Positions 19,731 through 29,006 of a stretch of 63,620 nt of DNA are shown here, piece after piece. The translations under genes and the position numbers were made by a program. This DNA comes from Deferrisomatales bacterium (GTDB taxonomy: Bacteria; Desulfobacterota; Deferrisomatia; Deferrisomatales; JARGFW01): NCBI GenBank assembly GCA_029211085.1, contig JARGFW010000005.1:1-63620 (forward strand). The letters are read 5' to 3'. Below the pieces are notes generated by a model. The model did no database searches and had not been told where the DNA came from. It saw only the letters and a program-made list of their open reading frames with translations. Every line of letters starts with the position of its first letter. The stretch's first letter is position 1.

Positions 19731-21008
19731 TCAGCGAAGGAACAGCTTCGGCAATATCAGGGAGATGTCGGGCACGTAGGTGATCGCGATCAGGGACGCC
19801 AACAGCAGCAGCAGGAACGGCAGGACGGAGCGGCCCACCGCCTCCATGGGTTCGCCGCTGATGCCCATGGCGACGAAGAGGTTCAGCCCGAACGGCGGGG
19901 TGAGCATCCCGAACTCCATGTTGAGGATCATCACGATGCCGAAGTGGATGTAGTCGATCTGGTAGGCCTGGAGCGTGTCCGCGAACAGGGGGGCGAGCAC
20001 CAGCACGGCGCTGACGCTGTCCATGACGCAGCCCAGGGCCAGCAGCAGCAGGTTCACCAGGAGCAGGAACATCCAGGGGCTGTGGATGTACTGCAGGGTG
20101 AACTGCGCCAGATGGGTCGGGATCTGCTCGGCCGTGAGCAGCCAGTTGAAGGTGAGTGCCCCGGCGAGCAGGATCAGGATGCAGGACGAGAGCACGCAGG
20201 CATCCAGGCAGATCTCCGGGAGGTCCCGCAGCCGGCAGTCCTTGTGCACGAACACCTCGACGAAGATCGCGTACACCACGCTCACCGCCGCCGCCTCGGT
20301 GGCGGTGAACACCCCGCCGTAGATCCCCCCCAGAACGATCACCGGGAGCAGGATGGCCCAGACGCCTTCCCGGGCCGTGCGCAGGATCTCGGCCAGGGAG
20401 GGTCGCTGACTGGCCCGCCAGTTGTTGCGGTAGCCGAGGAACAAGGTGGCGCCTGCCAGCACGCCCCCGATGAGCAGGCCCGGCAGGATGCCCGCCATGA
20501 ACAGCTCGGCCACCGAGGTGTTCATGACCAGACAGTACAGGATCATGGGGATCGACGGCGGGATCACGATCCCGAGGGACCCGGCGGTGGTCAGCAGACC
20601 CAGGGAGAAGCGCTTGTCGTACCCGGCGTCGCGCAGGGCGGGCAGCATGATGGTGCCGATCGCCGCGATGGTGGCCATCCCCGAGCCGGAGATGGCGGCG
20701 AAGAACACGCAGGCCCCGACCCCGGCCACGGCGAGGCCCCCGGGGACCCACCCCACCAGGCTGTTGATGAACGCCACCAGGCGCCGGGCGATGGAGCCCC
20801 TGGCCATGATCGCGCCGGCCAGGATGAAGAACGGCACGGCCAGGAGCACGAAGGAGTCGAGCCCGTTGAACAGCTGCTCGGGAATGATGCCCAGGGGGGT
20901 GGAGGTGTGCAGCACCACGGCGATCCCCGTGACCGCGATGAGCATCACCGCGATGGGGACGCCGAAGATCATCAGCCCCGAGAAACTCAGGATGAGGGTC
21001 CAGATCAC
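19731..21008 (-). CDS. dctM: TRAP transporter large permease (system 1)
   Basis: The 425-residue multi-spanning DctM protein shows family patterns such as SGSGMATIAAIGTIMLPAL and GSLGIVIPPSIPMILY. It forms the sodium-coupled channel of a tripartite organic-acid importer. The start is GTG 21008 with GGGAGC upstream, four bases after the small-permease stop. It is part of a minus-strand operon of CoA ligase, binding protein, small permease, large permease, flavin reductase, kinase and regulator. Confidence 0.95.
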   Translation of the reverse strand: MIWTLILSFSGLMIFGVPIAVMLIAVTGIAVVLHTSTPLGIIPEQLFNGLDSFVLLAVPFFILAGAIMARGSIARRLVAFINSLVGWVPGGLAVAGVGACVFFAAISGSGMATIAAIGTIMLPALRDAGYDKRFSLGLLTTAGSLGIVIPPSIPMILYCLVMNTSVAELFMAGILPGLLIGGVLAGATLFLGYRNNWRASQRPSLAEILRTAREGVWAILLPVIVLGGIYGGVFTATEAAAVSVVYAIFVEVFVHKDCRLRDLPEICLDACVLSSCILILLAGALTFNWLLTAEQIPTHLAQFTLQYIHSPWMFLLLVNLLLLALGCVMDSVSAVLVLAPLFADTLQAYQIDYIHFGIVMILNMEFGMLTPPFGLNLFVAMGISGEPMEAVGRSVLPFLLLLLASLIAITYVPDISLILPKLFLR

Positions 21009-21012
21009 GGCG

Positions 21013-21498
21013 TCACGCTCCCTTCTCGGCGGCGGGTTTCGGCAGGCCCCGCGCGGAGGCGAAGAAGCGCAGCGCGATGAGCACCGAAAACAGCGGAATG
21101 GGGAGGTACACCAGCCACATGGGAACGCCGATCGCCGCCGAGTTGACCTCGAAGCGGTGGTTGCGCAGGACCAGCTTCATCCCGTACCAGGCGACCAGCA
21201 GGAAGACGGAACCGCTGAACACCGCGATGATTCCCCGCATGCCCCTGGCCACGGCCGGGGGCATGGAGTTCAACAGGAGGTCCATGGAGAAGTGGGCACC
21301 GCGGCGGACGCCGATGCTGGCGCCGAGGAACGTGACGAACACCCCCAGGAACCGCCCGCCCTCCTCGAACCAGTCGAAGCTGATTCCCACGGTGTAGCGG
21401 GTGCAGACCTGGACGAACGCGACCACAGCCAGACCCAGCAGGGTGAGGGTGAGGGTGAGTTCCTCCAGGCGGTTGAGCCGAGCCAGGATGCGCTGCAC
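21013..21498 (-). CDS. dctQ: TRAP transporter small permease (system 1)
   Basis: The 161-residue DctQ protein has four hydrophobic helices (for example LGLAVVAFVQVCTRYTVG and GSVFLLVAWYGMKLVL) and a conserved FDWFEEGGRFLGVFVTFLG segment. The start GTG at 21498 has AGGAGA 7 nt upstream; longer in-frame versions run back through the hairpin and into the binding-protein gene and are rejected. It links the binding protein to the DctM channel. Confidence 0.9.
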   Translation of the reverse strand: MQRILARLNRLEELTLTLTLLGLAVVAFVQVCTRYTVGISFDWFEEGGRFLGVFVTFLGASIGVRRGAHFSMDLLLNSMPPAVARGMRGIIAVFSGSVFLLVAWYGMKLVLRNHRFEVNSAAIGVPMWLVYLPIPLFSVLIALRFFASARGLPKPAAEKGA

Positions 21499-21520
21499 GG
21501 TGACCTCTCCTAGGAAGCGC

Positions 21521-21554
21521 AACGCCGGGGAGGCACGAACTCCTCCCCGGCGTT
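21521..21554 (-). terminator. 13-bp hairpin between dctP and dctQ of system 1
   Basis: AACGCCGGGGAGG (21521-21533) pairs perfectly with CCTCCCCGGCGTT (21542-21554), loop 8 nt. It stands between the binding-protein stop and the permease start, where partial termination or 3'-end protection would give more binding protein than permease. Confidence 0.75.
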
Positions 21555-21583
21555 GCCGGGAAACGGCCGGATCGTCCGGTCGG

Positions 21584-22615
21584 CTATTTCTTCTGGTGTT
21601 CTTTGACCTTGGCCACCATGAAGTCGATGATCTCGCCGCCGATCTTCGTGCGGGCCTTCTCCCACACCGGGGCGGCCGCCTTCTTGAAGGCCTCACGCTC
21701 TTCGGAAGTCAACGTGACGATCTGAACGTTCTGGTCCTTCAGGTAGTCGGCCACCGACTTCTTCCCATCCGGCGGCAGATGGGCCGCCACCTTGTCGTTC
21801 ATCGCCCGGTTGAGCTGGGTGGCTTTGGCAAACGCCCCACGCAGCAGCTTCTGGTCGTCGGCGCTCAGGGAGTTCCACCAGTCGATGTTGGCCGTGTTGA
21901 CCGGCGCGTTCATGTGGAACTCGCTCACCGTGAGGTACTTGGCGACTTCCGGGAACTTCATCATGGTCGAGGCCACGTACGAGGCGTTCACCCCGTCGAC
22001 CACGCCGGTCTGCAGGGCGCTGTACACTTCGGGGAAGGGGATGCCCACGGGGGAGGCCCCGAACGCCTTGAACGTTTCCAGCATCATCGGCGAGTTCATG
22101 GTGCGGATCTTCAAGCCCTTGAAGTCCTCGGGCGTGCGGATGGCCTTTTTGGTGTTCCACCACTGGCGCAGGCTGTCCTCGCAGAAACTCAACCCCACCA
22201 AGCCCTTCTTCTCGAAATAGGAGAACAGCTTCGCCAGCACTTCCGGGTCGTCGAGCACCGCGTGGGCGGTCTCGATGTCGGGGAACATGAACGGCAGGTC
22301 GATCACCGCGATCTCGGGAACGAAGTTCTCCATCACGCTGGTGGTGGAAGACACCATCTGCAGGGTGCCGGCCTGCACCTGGGAGCACATGGAACGCTCG
22401 TTGCCGAGCTGGCCCAGGGGGAAGACCTGGATGTCGAGCCGGCCGCCGGTCTGTTCCCGCACCTCGTCCGCGATCTTCATCAGGCTCAGGGTGTGTCCGT
22501 TCTTCGGCGGGGCGATCGAGCCGATCTTGATCGTCTCGGCCTGGGCCAGGAGGGGAAGACCGACCACGGCCAGCACCAGACAGATGGAACCTAGGGCCTT
22601 CAGTTTCTTGCGCAT
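21584..22615 (-). CDS. dctP: TRAP transporter periplasmic binding protein (system 1)
   Basis: The 343-residue DctP-family solute receptor has a signal peptide at 1-26 (hydrophobic core ICLVLAVVGLPLL, cleavage after AQA). Typical features include the segment LKIRTMNSP with the carboxylate-binding Arg, FPEVYSALQTGVVDG and the late ...NSLSADDQKLL helix. The start ATG at 22615 has GAGGAGAG upstream. It follows the CoA ligase by 44 nt on the same transcript, suggesting that its ligand is the acid activated by that ligase. Confidence 0.95.
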   Translation of the reverse strand: MRKKLKALGSICLVLAVVGLPLLAQAETIKIGSIAPPKNGHTLSLMKIADEVREQTGGRLDIQVFPLGQLGNERSMCSQVQAGTLQMVSSTTSVMENFVPEIAVIDLPFMFPDIETAHAVLDDPEVLAKLFSYFEKKGLVGLSFCEDSLRQWWNTKKAIRTPEDFKGLKIRTMNSPMMLETFKAFGASPVGIPFPEVYSALQTGVVDGVNASYVASTMMKFPEVAKYLTVSEFHMNAPVNTANIDWWNSLSADDQKLLRGAFAKATQLNRAMNDKVAAHLPPDGKKSVADYLKDQNVQIVTLTSEEREAFKKAAAPVWEKARTKIGGEIIDFMVAKVKEHQKK

Positions 22616-22659
22616 GCGTTTCTCTCCTCGGGTGGGGGTGACGGGGGGTGACCCCGGTT

Positions 22660-24498
22660 TCAGAGCACGATCACGTCAGCTGTGGGCGGTTGTGCATACA
22701 GGCGTTCCACCAGGTGGGCACGGTTCTCCAGGGTGGCCCGCTGGTTGATGTAGCCCTTGTCGGTGATCTCGTTGGCGTCGAGACTCGGGGGTTCCACCAG
22801 CAACAGCACCCGGTTGATCCGCGTCGAGGACCCCTTCTGCCCGGCGTTGCGGGCCTGCAGGGCCTTGCGGAGCGCCTCCACCACCGCGGGTGCGTGAACG
22901 ACCGCTTCCGGGTCGGCGGTCTCGAGGCCCGCCAGTTTACGGCACTCCGCCAGGTTCGGCCAGGCCAGGATGCCGATGTGGTCCCGGTCGTGGCCGGTGA
23001 TCACCGCGTCCTGGAGGAGCGGGGCCGCCGCCTCGAGGGCACCGATCCGCAGGGAGCCGACCTGGACCCACGTGCCGGTGGTCAGTTTGAAGTCCTCGGT
23101 CACCCGGCCGTCGAAGACCAGCCCCTTGGCCGGGTCCTCCGGGTCCGCGAACCGGCCCGCGTCGCCGATCTGGTAGAAGCCCTCCGCGTCGAACGCCTTT
23201 GCCGTCAGGTCCGGCCGTCGATAGTAGCCCGGGGTGACGTTGGGACCCCGCACCCGCATCTCGAGCTTGCCCTCGTTGGGGACCATCTTGACCTCGAAGC
23301 CCGGCATGGGCAACCCGATGATCCCGGCCCGGTCGATGGGGTAGTGGACCATGGTGATCACCGGGGAGGTCTCGGTGGCGCCCCAGCCGGAGGCCATGAA
23401 GACGGGCTCGCCCCGCACCTGCATCGCCAGCTTTTCCAACCGCTCCCACAGGTTCTGGGGCAGGGCGGCGGCGGCGTAGAAGATCATGTCCAAGTCCCGG
23501 AAGAAGGAATCCCGGACCGCGGGGTCCTGCTCCAGGTAGGGCAACAGGGTGTCATATCCCCGGGGCACGTTGAACGAGATCGTCGGCGAGACCTCCCGCA
23601 GGTTGTGGATGGTCGTCTCGATGGCGCCGGGCATGGGTTTGCCGGCGTCGATGTAGAGAGTCCCGCCGTTGCGCAGCACCATGTTGAAACTCTTGTTGCC
23701 GCCGAAGGTGTGATTCCAGGGCAGCCAGTCCAACAGCACCGGCGGCTTGTCCTCGAGGAACGGCCAGATCTGGGCAATCGACTGTTGGCTCGCGCAGAGC
23801 ATGCGGTGGGTGTTGATCACCCCCTTGGGCATGTCGGTGGAACCCGAGGTGAAGAGGATCTTGGCAATCGAATCCGGTCCAACGGCGCCGAACGCCGCGT
23901 CCACGGCGGGGGTGGGCACGGTGGCAGCCAGCGACGAAAACAACGTGGAGGGGAACCCCTCGGGCTCCCCGGAACTCACCACGAGTTCTACCCCCGCGAG
24001 ATCCAACGCCGATAGGGCGGCTGCAAACCGCGGCCCGTCTGCGGCGTAGACCAAGCCCGGACGCACGAGTTCATAGAGGAACTTGAGTTTGACGTGGTCT
24101 TGGCTGACCAGGGAGTAGGCCGGGGACAGGGGCGCCACCGGAACCCCCGAGTACAGGCATCCCAGCTGCAGGAGAGCGTGGTCCAGGCTGTTCTCCGAAA
24201 GGATCATCACCGGGCGTTCTGGGGACAGACCCCGGTCGATCAGCGCCTGTCCGATGGACCGGGCAGCGGTCAGGGCCTCGGCGTAGCTCACCCGGTGCCA
24301 GTCGCTGGCGCCGGCCCGCTCGGCCAGGAAGGTGCGTTCTGGGGCGACCGCTGCCCAATGGCGCAGGTGTACTCCGAGGGAGTTGGGGTAGGGTCCCAGG
24401 GGGACGGGGGAACGCAAGAGCTTCGCCCCCCCTGCCTGGGGGAGGATCTCGATCGCCGCCGGTGCCAGGTTCAGCCTGGCGCGTGGAGCCGTGGACAT
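22660..24498 (-). CDS. Feruloyl-CoA-synthase-like acid:CoA ligase
   Basis: The 612-residue ANL-family ligase has P-loop LFTSGSTDMPKGV, the DWLPWNHTFGGNKSFNMVL stretch characteristic of feruloyl-CoA synthases (WNHTFGGN, then NGGTLYIDAGKP), SGWGATETSP and the C-terminal hinge region. Such enzymes activate hydroxycinnamates such as ferulate, p-coumarate or caffeate with ATP and CoA. ATG 24498 is 7 nt from AAGGA; a GTG one codon upstream is possible. A perfect sigma-54 promoter (24601-24616) drives it, followed by TRAP 1 and two-component system 1 in one operon. The exact substrate is inferred from the family. Confidence 0.87.
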   Translation of the reverse strand: MSTAPRARLNLAPAAIEILPQAGGAKLLRSPVPLGPYPNSLGVHLRHWAAVAPERTFLAERAGASDWHRVSYAEALTAARSIGQALIDRGLSPERPVMILSENSLDHALLQLGCLYSGVPVAPLSPAYSLVSQDHVKLKFLYELVRPGLVYAADGPRFAAALSALDLAGVELVVSSGEPEGFPSTLFSSLAATVPTPAVDAAFGAVGPDSIAKILFTSGSTDMPKGVINTHRMLCASQQSIAQIWPFLEDKPPVLLDWLPWNHTFGGNKSFNMVLRNGGTLYIDAGKPMPGAIETTIHNLREVSPTISFNVPRGYDTLLPYLEQDPAVRDSFFRDLDMIFYAAAALPQNLWERLEKLAMQVRGEPVFMASGWGATETSPVITMVHYPIDRAGIIGLPMPGFEVKMVPNEGKLEMRVRGPNVTPGYYRRPDLTAKAFDAEGFYQIGDAGRFADPEDPAKGLVFDGRVTEDFKLTTGTWVQVGSLRIGALEAAAPLLQDAVITGHDRDHIGILAWPNLAECRKLAGLETADPEAVVHAPAVVEALRKALQARNAGQKGSSTRINRVLLLVEPPSLDANEITDKGYINQRATLENRAHLVERLYAQPPTADVIVL

Positions 24499-24600
24499 CA
24501 CTGTTTCCTTTCGAAACCAAGAGCTTCCGTGCAGCCCGTCTCGGGCAGATCAACGGTGGGGAGAGGAGCGGGTCGACACGTTCATGGACAGACCCGGTTT

Positions 24601-24616
24601 CGCAAGTGTCGTGCCA
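24601..24616 (-). promoter_or_regulatory. Sigma-54 (-24/-12) promoter of the CoA ligase-TRAP 1 operon
   Basis: Read on the minus strand it is TGGCACGACACTTGCG, matching the consensus TGGCACGNNNNTTGC at every fixed base, with GG and GC 10 nt apart. It lies about 100 nt before the ligase start. The same core (one base different) precedes the porin gene. Confidence 0.88.
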
Positions 24617-24735
24617 GTCGGATCCGGCGTTGTCAAGGTCGCTGCGCGGCCCGGGCACGGCCCGATTTGCAGCGGCAGTCCCTGGTTGCGCTCTCGCCAC
24701 ACGCCCGGGATGCGGCTTCCGCGAGAGCCCCGAGG

Positions 24736-24764
24736 TGTAAAATAACGAACCGTCTGTAAAGAAA
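24736..24764 (-). promoter_or_regulatory. Putative activator-binding site upstream of the ligase operon
   Basis: On the minus strand there are two TTTACA repeats 19 bp apart: TTTCTTTACA (24764-24755) and TTTTACA (24742-24736). They lie about 120-150 bp upstream of the -24 box, the usual place for an NtrC-type activator. On the plus strand ACCGTCTGTAAA (24749-24760) recurs exactly at 28847-28858 before the TRAP 2 operon. The remaining 24502-24973 gap shows no gene. Confidence 0.6.
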
Positions 24765-24973
24765 GCGACCTCTCCGGTGGTGCGACAGGAGAGCCAGTCG
24801 CGGCGCATCGGGGGCGCCGAAATCGCCGCCGGCCGTCTTGGGACGCGGAGGGGCCCGTTGTGGCGTTCGAGACGCCGGAGCCGACCGTGGCCCGCCGGCG
24901 GGTCCATGTCCCTTGCTTGCGGCAAGAACCGGAGCGCCTGCGCGCTGATCAATCCCCTGTTGGTGTTGCCGTT

Positions 24974-25861
24974 TCACCCTTGCATTCGTCGTGTGGTCCG
25001 GAACACCGAAGGAGACTGTCCCGCCCTCTTCTTGAAAAACCGGGTGAAGTATGCCGGATCGGAAAACCCCAGAGCGTAGGCAACCTCACTGGCTGTCATG
25101 CACGTGTAGACAAGGTAGCGCTTGGCTTCGATCATGATCCTTTCGTGCACGACCTCCAGGGCCGTCTGGCAGGCGCCGCTGCGGCAGATGTTGTTGAGCT
25201 GGGCGGGGGTGACGCCCAGCTCGGCTGCGTAAAACGACACCGGCCGCCACTCCCGGAAGTGGTTCTCCACCAGCTCCCGCAACGTGCGCAGGCGAACCAG
25301 GTTGCGGTCCTCGGCGCCCCTGCGTTCCGCAACTCCCCATGACGACTCGCGGGCGACCAGGACGAGGATCAGCCCCAGGATCGCCTCCAGGGCCAACAGT
25401 CGGCCGGCCTCTGCCTTCACGAACTCCGTGGCGAACCGTTCGAACAGGGGATCCAAGGGGTGCCGTCGGGGGCCGTCGGCCCAGGAGAACGCCCGCGCCA
25501 CGCAGAAGTGCTCGAACAGCCCCTCGTCCTGGGAAACAAACCGCTTCAGAGCGAACTCCGGAAGGGTCAACACCCACCCCTGGCAGCCGTGCTCGAACTG
25601 AAAGCCATGCACGCACATCGCGGGCACCGTGACCAGACACGGCGCCGAGAGGTTCTGCGTCGTTCCGTCCAATGCCAGGCGAACGGCACCCGTGCGGCAG
25701 TAGAACAGCTGAAACAGGTCGGCGTGTCGGTGGGGGCGAATCGCCCAATCGTGCAGAGAGCTTCGCGCCGCGATGGTCTCGCAGTGGATCAGCTCAGGCG
25801 TGGGCCATTCGGAAGCTTCCCCGTAGAGTTTGTAGGTCGGTATTGCGGCCGAAGAAGGCAT
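24974..25861 (-). CDS. AraC-family regulator (PobR/HpaA-like)
   Basis: The 295-residue protein has an N-terminal cupin-like sensing domain (RPHRHADLFQLFYCRTGAV) and a C-terminal double HTH (about 190-290, with AELGVTPAQLNNICR and SEVAYALGFSDPAYFTRFFKKRAG). The arrangement and motifs resemble HpaA/PobR regulators of 4-hydroxyphenylacetate or 4-hydroxybenzoate catabolism. The start is ATG 25861. It is divergent from the PaaK-like ligase gene, which it probably activates in response to an aromatic acid (inference). Confidence 0.88.
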   Translation of the reverse strand: MPSSAAIPTYKLYGEASEWPTPELIHCETIAARSSLHDWAIRPHRHADLFQLFYCRTGAVRLALDGTTQNLSAPCLVTVPAMCVHGFQFEHGCQGWVLTLPEFALKRFVSQDEGLFEHFCVARAFSWADGPRRHPLDPLFERFATEFVKAEAGRLLALEAILGLILVLVARESSWGVAERRGAEDRNLVRLRTLRELVENHFREWRPVSFYAAELGVTPAQLNNICRSGACQTALEVVHERIMIEAKRYLVYTCMTASEVAYALGFSDPAYFTRFFKKRAGQSPSVFRTTRRMQG

Positions 25862-26173
25862 CGCGGGCCCCGCGTTGGATGATCGTCTTCCCCCAGCTCA
25901 CCGGGCCAGCGCCGACGTGGGGGGCGAGGAAATCTAGGGCAGATTTTACAAATGTACAAGGCATTCAGGGAATCGTCCCTCCCGGAGTGGACCGAAATCC
26001 TCTACGGTGGGGCTGCGACAACAACGAATCCATGGCGTCGCGTTCGAGCCGAACCGTCTCTTGTGGCTCCGTGATGCTGGGGTACCCAGCGGTCGCCACG
26101 GCGGCGTGCCGGTATGCCTCAACAATCCCCCCAGGCCCGCATCATCCACCGCTCGACCGCGAGGGACCGACCA
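25862..26173 (+). promoter_or_regulatory. Divergent control region between araC-type and PaaK-like genes
   Basis: The 312-bp region contains an AT-rich patch with TTTACAAATGTA at 25945-25956, whose TACA-AA-TGTA core is palindromic. It is a candidate operator for the adjacent AraC-family protein or a relative of the TTTACA sites elsewhere. I see no clear sigma-54 or sigma-70 promoter. Confidence 0.4.
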
Positions 26174-27505
26174 TTGCCGAACCATGCAGAGTACTGGAAC
26201 TCCACACTGGAGACACTCGACCCGTCCCGCACCCGGGACCTGCAGTTCTTGAAGTTCAAGAGGCTGCTCGCCAGGTCCTACGAGAACAGCCGCCTGTACC
26301 GGCGCAAATATGACGCGGCAGGGCTCACTCCGGCCGATGTGCGCACCTGGGACGATGTGGCCAAGGTGCCCCTGCTCACCAAGGACGACTACCGCTGTCA
26401 GGGCAAGGACCCCTTTCCCTACGGCGACACCCTGTGTGTGCCCCTCGAGGACGTGACCGTCTTCCATCAGACCAGCGGCACCACGGGGACCCCGGTTTAC
26501 CAGCCCGACACCTGGGCCGACTGGGAGTGGTGGAGCGAGTGCTGGGCCACCATCATGTGGGCGCAAGGATTCCGCCCGTCAGACCGGTTGTTCCTGCCGT
26601 TTGGGTACAATATCTTCGTGGCCTACTGGGCGGGCCACTATGCCGCTGAGAAGATCGGCTGCGAGGTCGTGCCGGGGGGGGTCCTCGGCACCCGGGAACG
26701 GCTCATGAAGATGAAGGAACTTGCCGTCACCGCGTTCATGGCGACGCCAACCTACGTCCTGGGCATGGCGGAAACCGCCCGCAAAGACCTGGGCATCGAC
26801 CCCAGGGAATTCGGGATTCAGAAGATCCTCTGCGCCGGGGAACCCGGCGCCCTGGTGCCGAGCACCAAGGCCCGCATGCAGGAAGCCTGGGGCTGCAAGG
26901 TGTGTGACCACGTGGGAGCCACGGAGGTGGGCGCGTGGTCGTTCGAGTGCAGCCACCAGCCCGGCGGCCTGCACATCAACGAGGCCTTGTTCCTGGTGGA
27001 GCTCCTGGCCCTGGACTCGGACACCCCCGTCACCGAACCGGGGGTGCCGGGACGCATCGTGATCACGTCCTTGGACCGTGTGGCCCAACCCTGCATTCGC
27101 TTCGACACCAAAGATGTCTCGATGTGGGCGGCAGACCGTTGCTCTTGCGGGAGAACCTGGAAGATTCTCGACAAGGGGGTCCACGGTCGCGTGGACCACA
27201 TCACCAAGGTAAAAGGGGTGCTCTTCTCCCCGGTTACCGTCGAAGAAGTCGTCCGGTCCTTCGCCGAGCTCGACGGCGAGTTCGAGGTGATCGTGGAGAA
27301 GCAGGGGGACTTGGACAGCATTCGGCTGCGGGTGGAAACCCCTCCGGATCTGTCAGCGGAGGGAACCGCCGGCCTCCTCACCAAACTTGGCAGCGCCCTG
27401 CGGTGGAAGACCCAACTCAACATCACGATTGAACCCCAACCGTATGGCAGCCTTCCCCGCTACGAGGTGAAAGCCAAACGGTTCCACGACCGCCGCGGCA
27501 AGTAA
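26174..27505 (+). CDS. Phenylacetate-CoA ligase (PaaK)-family ligase
   Basis: The roughly 443-residue adenylate-forming enzyme is of the short PaaK class. Seen: HQTSGTTGTPVYQPDT (ATP loop), ILCAGEPGALVPSTK, the DHVGATEVGAWSFEC substrate-pocket region and the C-terminal lysine-containing segment YEVKAKRF. The likely start is TTG 26174, 7 nt from gaggga; an in-frame ATG at 26114 has no ribosome site. It would activate an aryl acid (phenylacetate, benzoate or hydroxybenzoate type) to its CoA thioester. A 62-codon gene follows by 25 nt. Confidence 0.85.
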   Translation: MPNHAEYWNSTLETLDPSRTRDLQFLKFKRLLARSYENSRLYRRKYDAAGLTPADVRTWDDVAKVPLLTKDDYRCQGKDPFPYGDTLCVPLEDVTVFHQTSGTTGTPVYQPDTWADWEWWSECWATIMWAQGFRPSDRLFLPFGYNIFVAYWAGHYAAEKIGCEVVPGGVLGTRERLMKMKELAVTAFMATPTYVLGMAETARKDLGIDPREFGIQKILCAGEPGALVPSTKARMQEAWGCKVCDHVGATEVGAWSFECSHQPGGLHINEALFLVELLALDSDTPVTEPGVPGRIVITSLDRVAQPCIRFDTKDVSMWAADRCSCGRTWKILDKGVHGRVDHITKVKGVLFSPVTVEEVVRSFAELDGEFEVIVEKQGDLDSIRLRVETPPDLSAEGTAGLLTKLGSALRWKTQLNITIEPQPYGSLPRYEVKAKRFHDRRGK

Positions 27506-27530
27506 CCCCTCCGGCCAAGGAGCGAGATCC

Positions 27531-27719
27531 ATGTCCACACCGACCGCCACTGCAGAAATCGCCAAAGTCCTGGACGCCATGGTCCGCGACCTCACCGCCC
27601 TGGAGTCTGCGGGCAAAGGGATTCCCGCCGTGGAGAGAAACGCGATCCGACTGCGCGGAACGCTGAGCGCCCTGCAGATCCAGTTCGGCGATCTGCACGC
27701 CCTGGAGTCGGGGGCGTAG
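27531..27719 (+). CDS. Small 62-residue protein downstream of the PaaK-like ligase
   Basis: I do not recognise it. The short, mostly helical protein (MSTPTATAEIAKVLDAM...) has no membrane span and no cysteine. AAGGAG at 27518-27523 is 7 nt from the ATG, and it follows the ligase stop closely, so it is probably co-translated. A terminator-like hairpin follows at 27744. It may be a small accessory to the ligase. Confidence 0.65.
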   Translation: MSTPTATAEIAKVLDAMVRDLTALESAGKGIPAVERNAIRLRGTLSALQIQFGDLHALESGA

Positions 27720-27743
27720 AGGTTCCGCCGAACCGCTCCCTAC

Positions 27744-27778
27744 GGCCTGGTCCCGCCACCTGGTGGCAGGACCAGGCC
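27744..27778 (+). terminator. Two-step hairpin ending the PaaK-like unit
   Basis: GGCCTGGTCC (27744-27753) pairs with GGACCAGGCC (27769-27778), and inside it GCCACC pairs with GGTGGC. It lies 25 nt past the small gene's stop. The remaining gap to 28132 shows no supportable gene or motif. Confidence 0.7.
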
Positions 27779-28132
27779 GACGGTTGTCCCCCCGCTTTGA
27801 TCCGCGAATCCGCGCAGGGGGAACGCGGCCGGCGTGCCGTCGTCAAGGGGCCGACGCAGCAGGGTGGCGTGTCGCGTAGTGCGTGCGGGTGCCCGGAGAA
27901 GACGCGAGGCCCGCCCGCAGTGACCTCGCTCCCCGCTCGTCGTTGCACCCACCGCCCCGCGGTTGTCGAACGTGGACGAGCCGCGTCCTGAACAGCGTCA
28001 ACGCGCAAAATCTGTGGTTGTCGCCGGGGGGCGACGCCCCTGAACGGACCCGCCGCATCGCACAGCACCGACAGGAGGGGCGGTACGGAAACTCAAGGGT
28101 TCCCGGACGGGGCTTGCCGACGGCGGCCGGTC

Positions 28133-28552
28133 CTACCCGCCGCGGGCCTTCGGCTTGACCGAGATGACCGGGCAACGGGCGGCAAGGATCACATGTTGGG
28201 CGGTGGAACCGAACAACAACTTGCCCACCTTCGATACCCGGCTCACGCCTACGGCCAGGGCGTCGACACCGTGTTCGTCGGCGTAGTGCAACAGATTCTC
28301 CCCATCGGTCAGGTCGTCGGTCACCAGCGCAACGACGCAGTCGAGTCCCGCACTCCCCAACCGCTCCTTTACCTCCAGCAACCGCTGCTGGGCCTTCTCC
28401 CTCTGTGACAGGTCGCTGAGGTCGGTCTCGATCTTCTGGGCCAGCGAAGTGACCACGTGCACCCTGGCGGAAAACGCCTTTGCGTACTTCATGGCGACGT
28501 CGAGAGTCTCCTGGCTGGCCTCGGACCCGTTGTAACAGACCATGATCTGCAT
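28133..28552 (-). CDS. Universal stress protein, 139 residues (copy A)
   Basis: A UspA-fold protein starting MQIMVCYNGSEAS and containing TDDLTDGENLLHYA and RVSKVGKLLFGSTAQHVIL, the predicted ATP-binding end. The ATG at 28552 has GGAAGG 9 nt upstream; ATG 28561 would sit directly on that site. It has the same length and same motifs as the AT-rich gene at 48936-49355, so the two are paralogues. A weak sigma-54-like site (28652-28667) precedes it, back-to-back with the TRAP 2 promoter. Confidence 0.88.
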   Translation of the reverse strand: MQIMVCYNGSEASQETLDVAMKYAKAFSARVHVVTSLAQKIETDLSDLSQREKAQQRLLEVKERLGSAGLDCVVALVTDDLTDGENLLHYADEHGVDALAVGVSRVSKVGKLLFGSTAQHVILAARCPVISVKPKARGG

Positions 28553-28651
28553 CTTTGCCATCCTTCCATTTGGGTAGAGGTTCTTCCCCTCCAAGGGGGC
28601 GGGTTCGCTGCCGAGTCGGCGTGATGCAGAAACGGACATCGCGCCCGCCAC

Positions 28652-28667
28652 TGCAGTATATATGCCA
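28652..28667 (-). promoter_or_regulatory. Possible sigma-54 promoter for stress protein copy A
   Basis: On the minus strand it reads TGGCATATATACTGCA: GG and GC are 10 nt apart, and TGGCA plus TGCA are kept, with three departures from consensus. It is about 100 nt from the gene start and about 190 bp from the TTTACA/TGTAAA sites shared with the divergent TRAP 2 operon. Confidence 0.45.
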
Positions 28668-28846
28668 CAAGCAGAACTGGACAGATTCTCCCCGTCGACG
28701 ACGAGTCTCCGCCACTGGACAGGCGCCGCAGAGCGCTAGCTTCGAGAACCCTCGGGTTCCCCGTCGCTTGGCCTGGCTTACGCCCGTGCAGCTGCGGGGA
28801 CACCCGCGACGCTGAAACCCGCCGCGGTGGAAAGGCTCTGGCCGGG

Positions 28847-28900
28847 ACCGTCTGTAAACACCGTTTACATGGCGACACCGGCCGCCCCGGTATCTTTACA
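28847..28900 (+). promoter_or_regulatory. Putative activator sites upstream of the TRAP 2 operon
   Basis: TGTAAAC (28853-28859) and GTTTACA (28863-28869) form a perfect 7-bp inverted repeat around ACC. A further TCTTTACA lies at 28893-28900. ACCGTCTGTAAA (28847-28858) is identical to a 12-mer before the ligase operon. These sites lie about 110-155 bp upstream of the -24 box at 29007. Confidence 0.65.
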
Positions 28901-29006
28901 CTCCGCCGGTCAAGATCGGTGCAGCGGGACTCGCGGCGCAGCTGCATCTGGCGATTGTGCCTTGCCTTTCGGGCCGTCTGAATTCTTTCAAACCGTTTTC
29001 CCACAG

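Noticed and set aside
28925..28960. Second sigma-54 site before TRAP 2 (TGGCGATTGTGCCTTGC)
   Set aside because: The GG and GC elements are 12 nt apart instead of 10, and the better site at 29007 is correctly placed.
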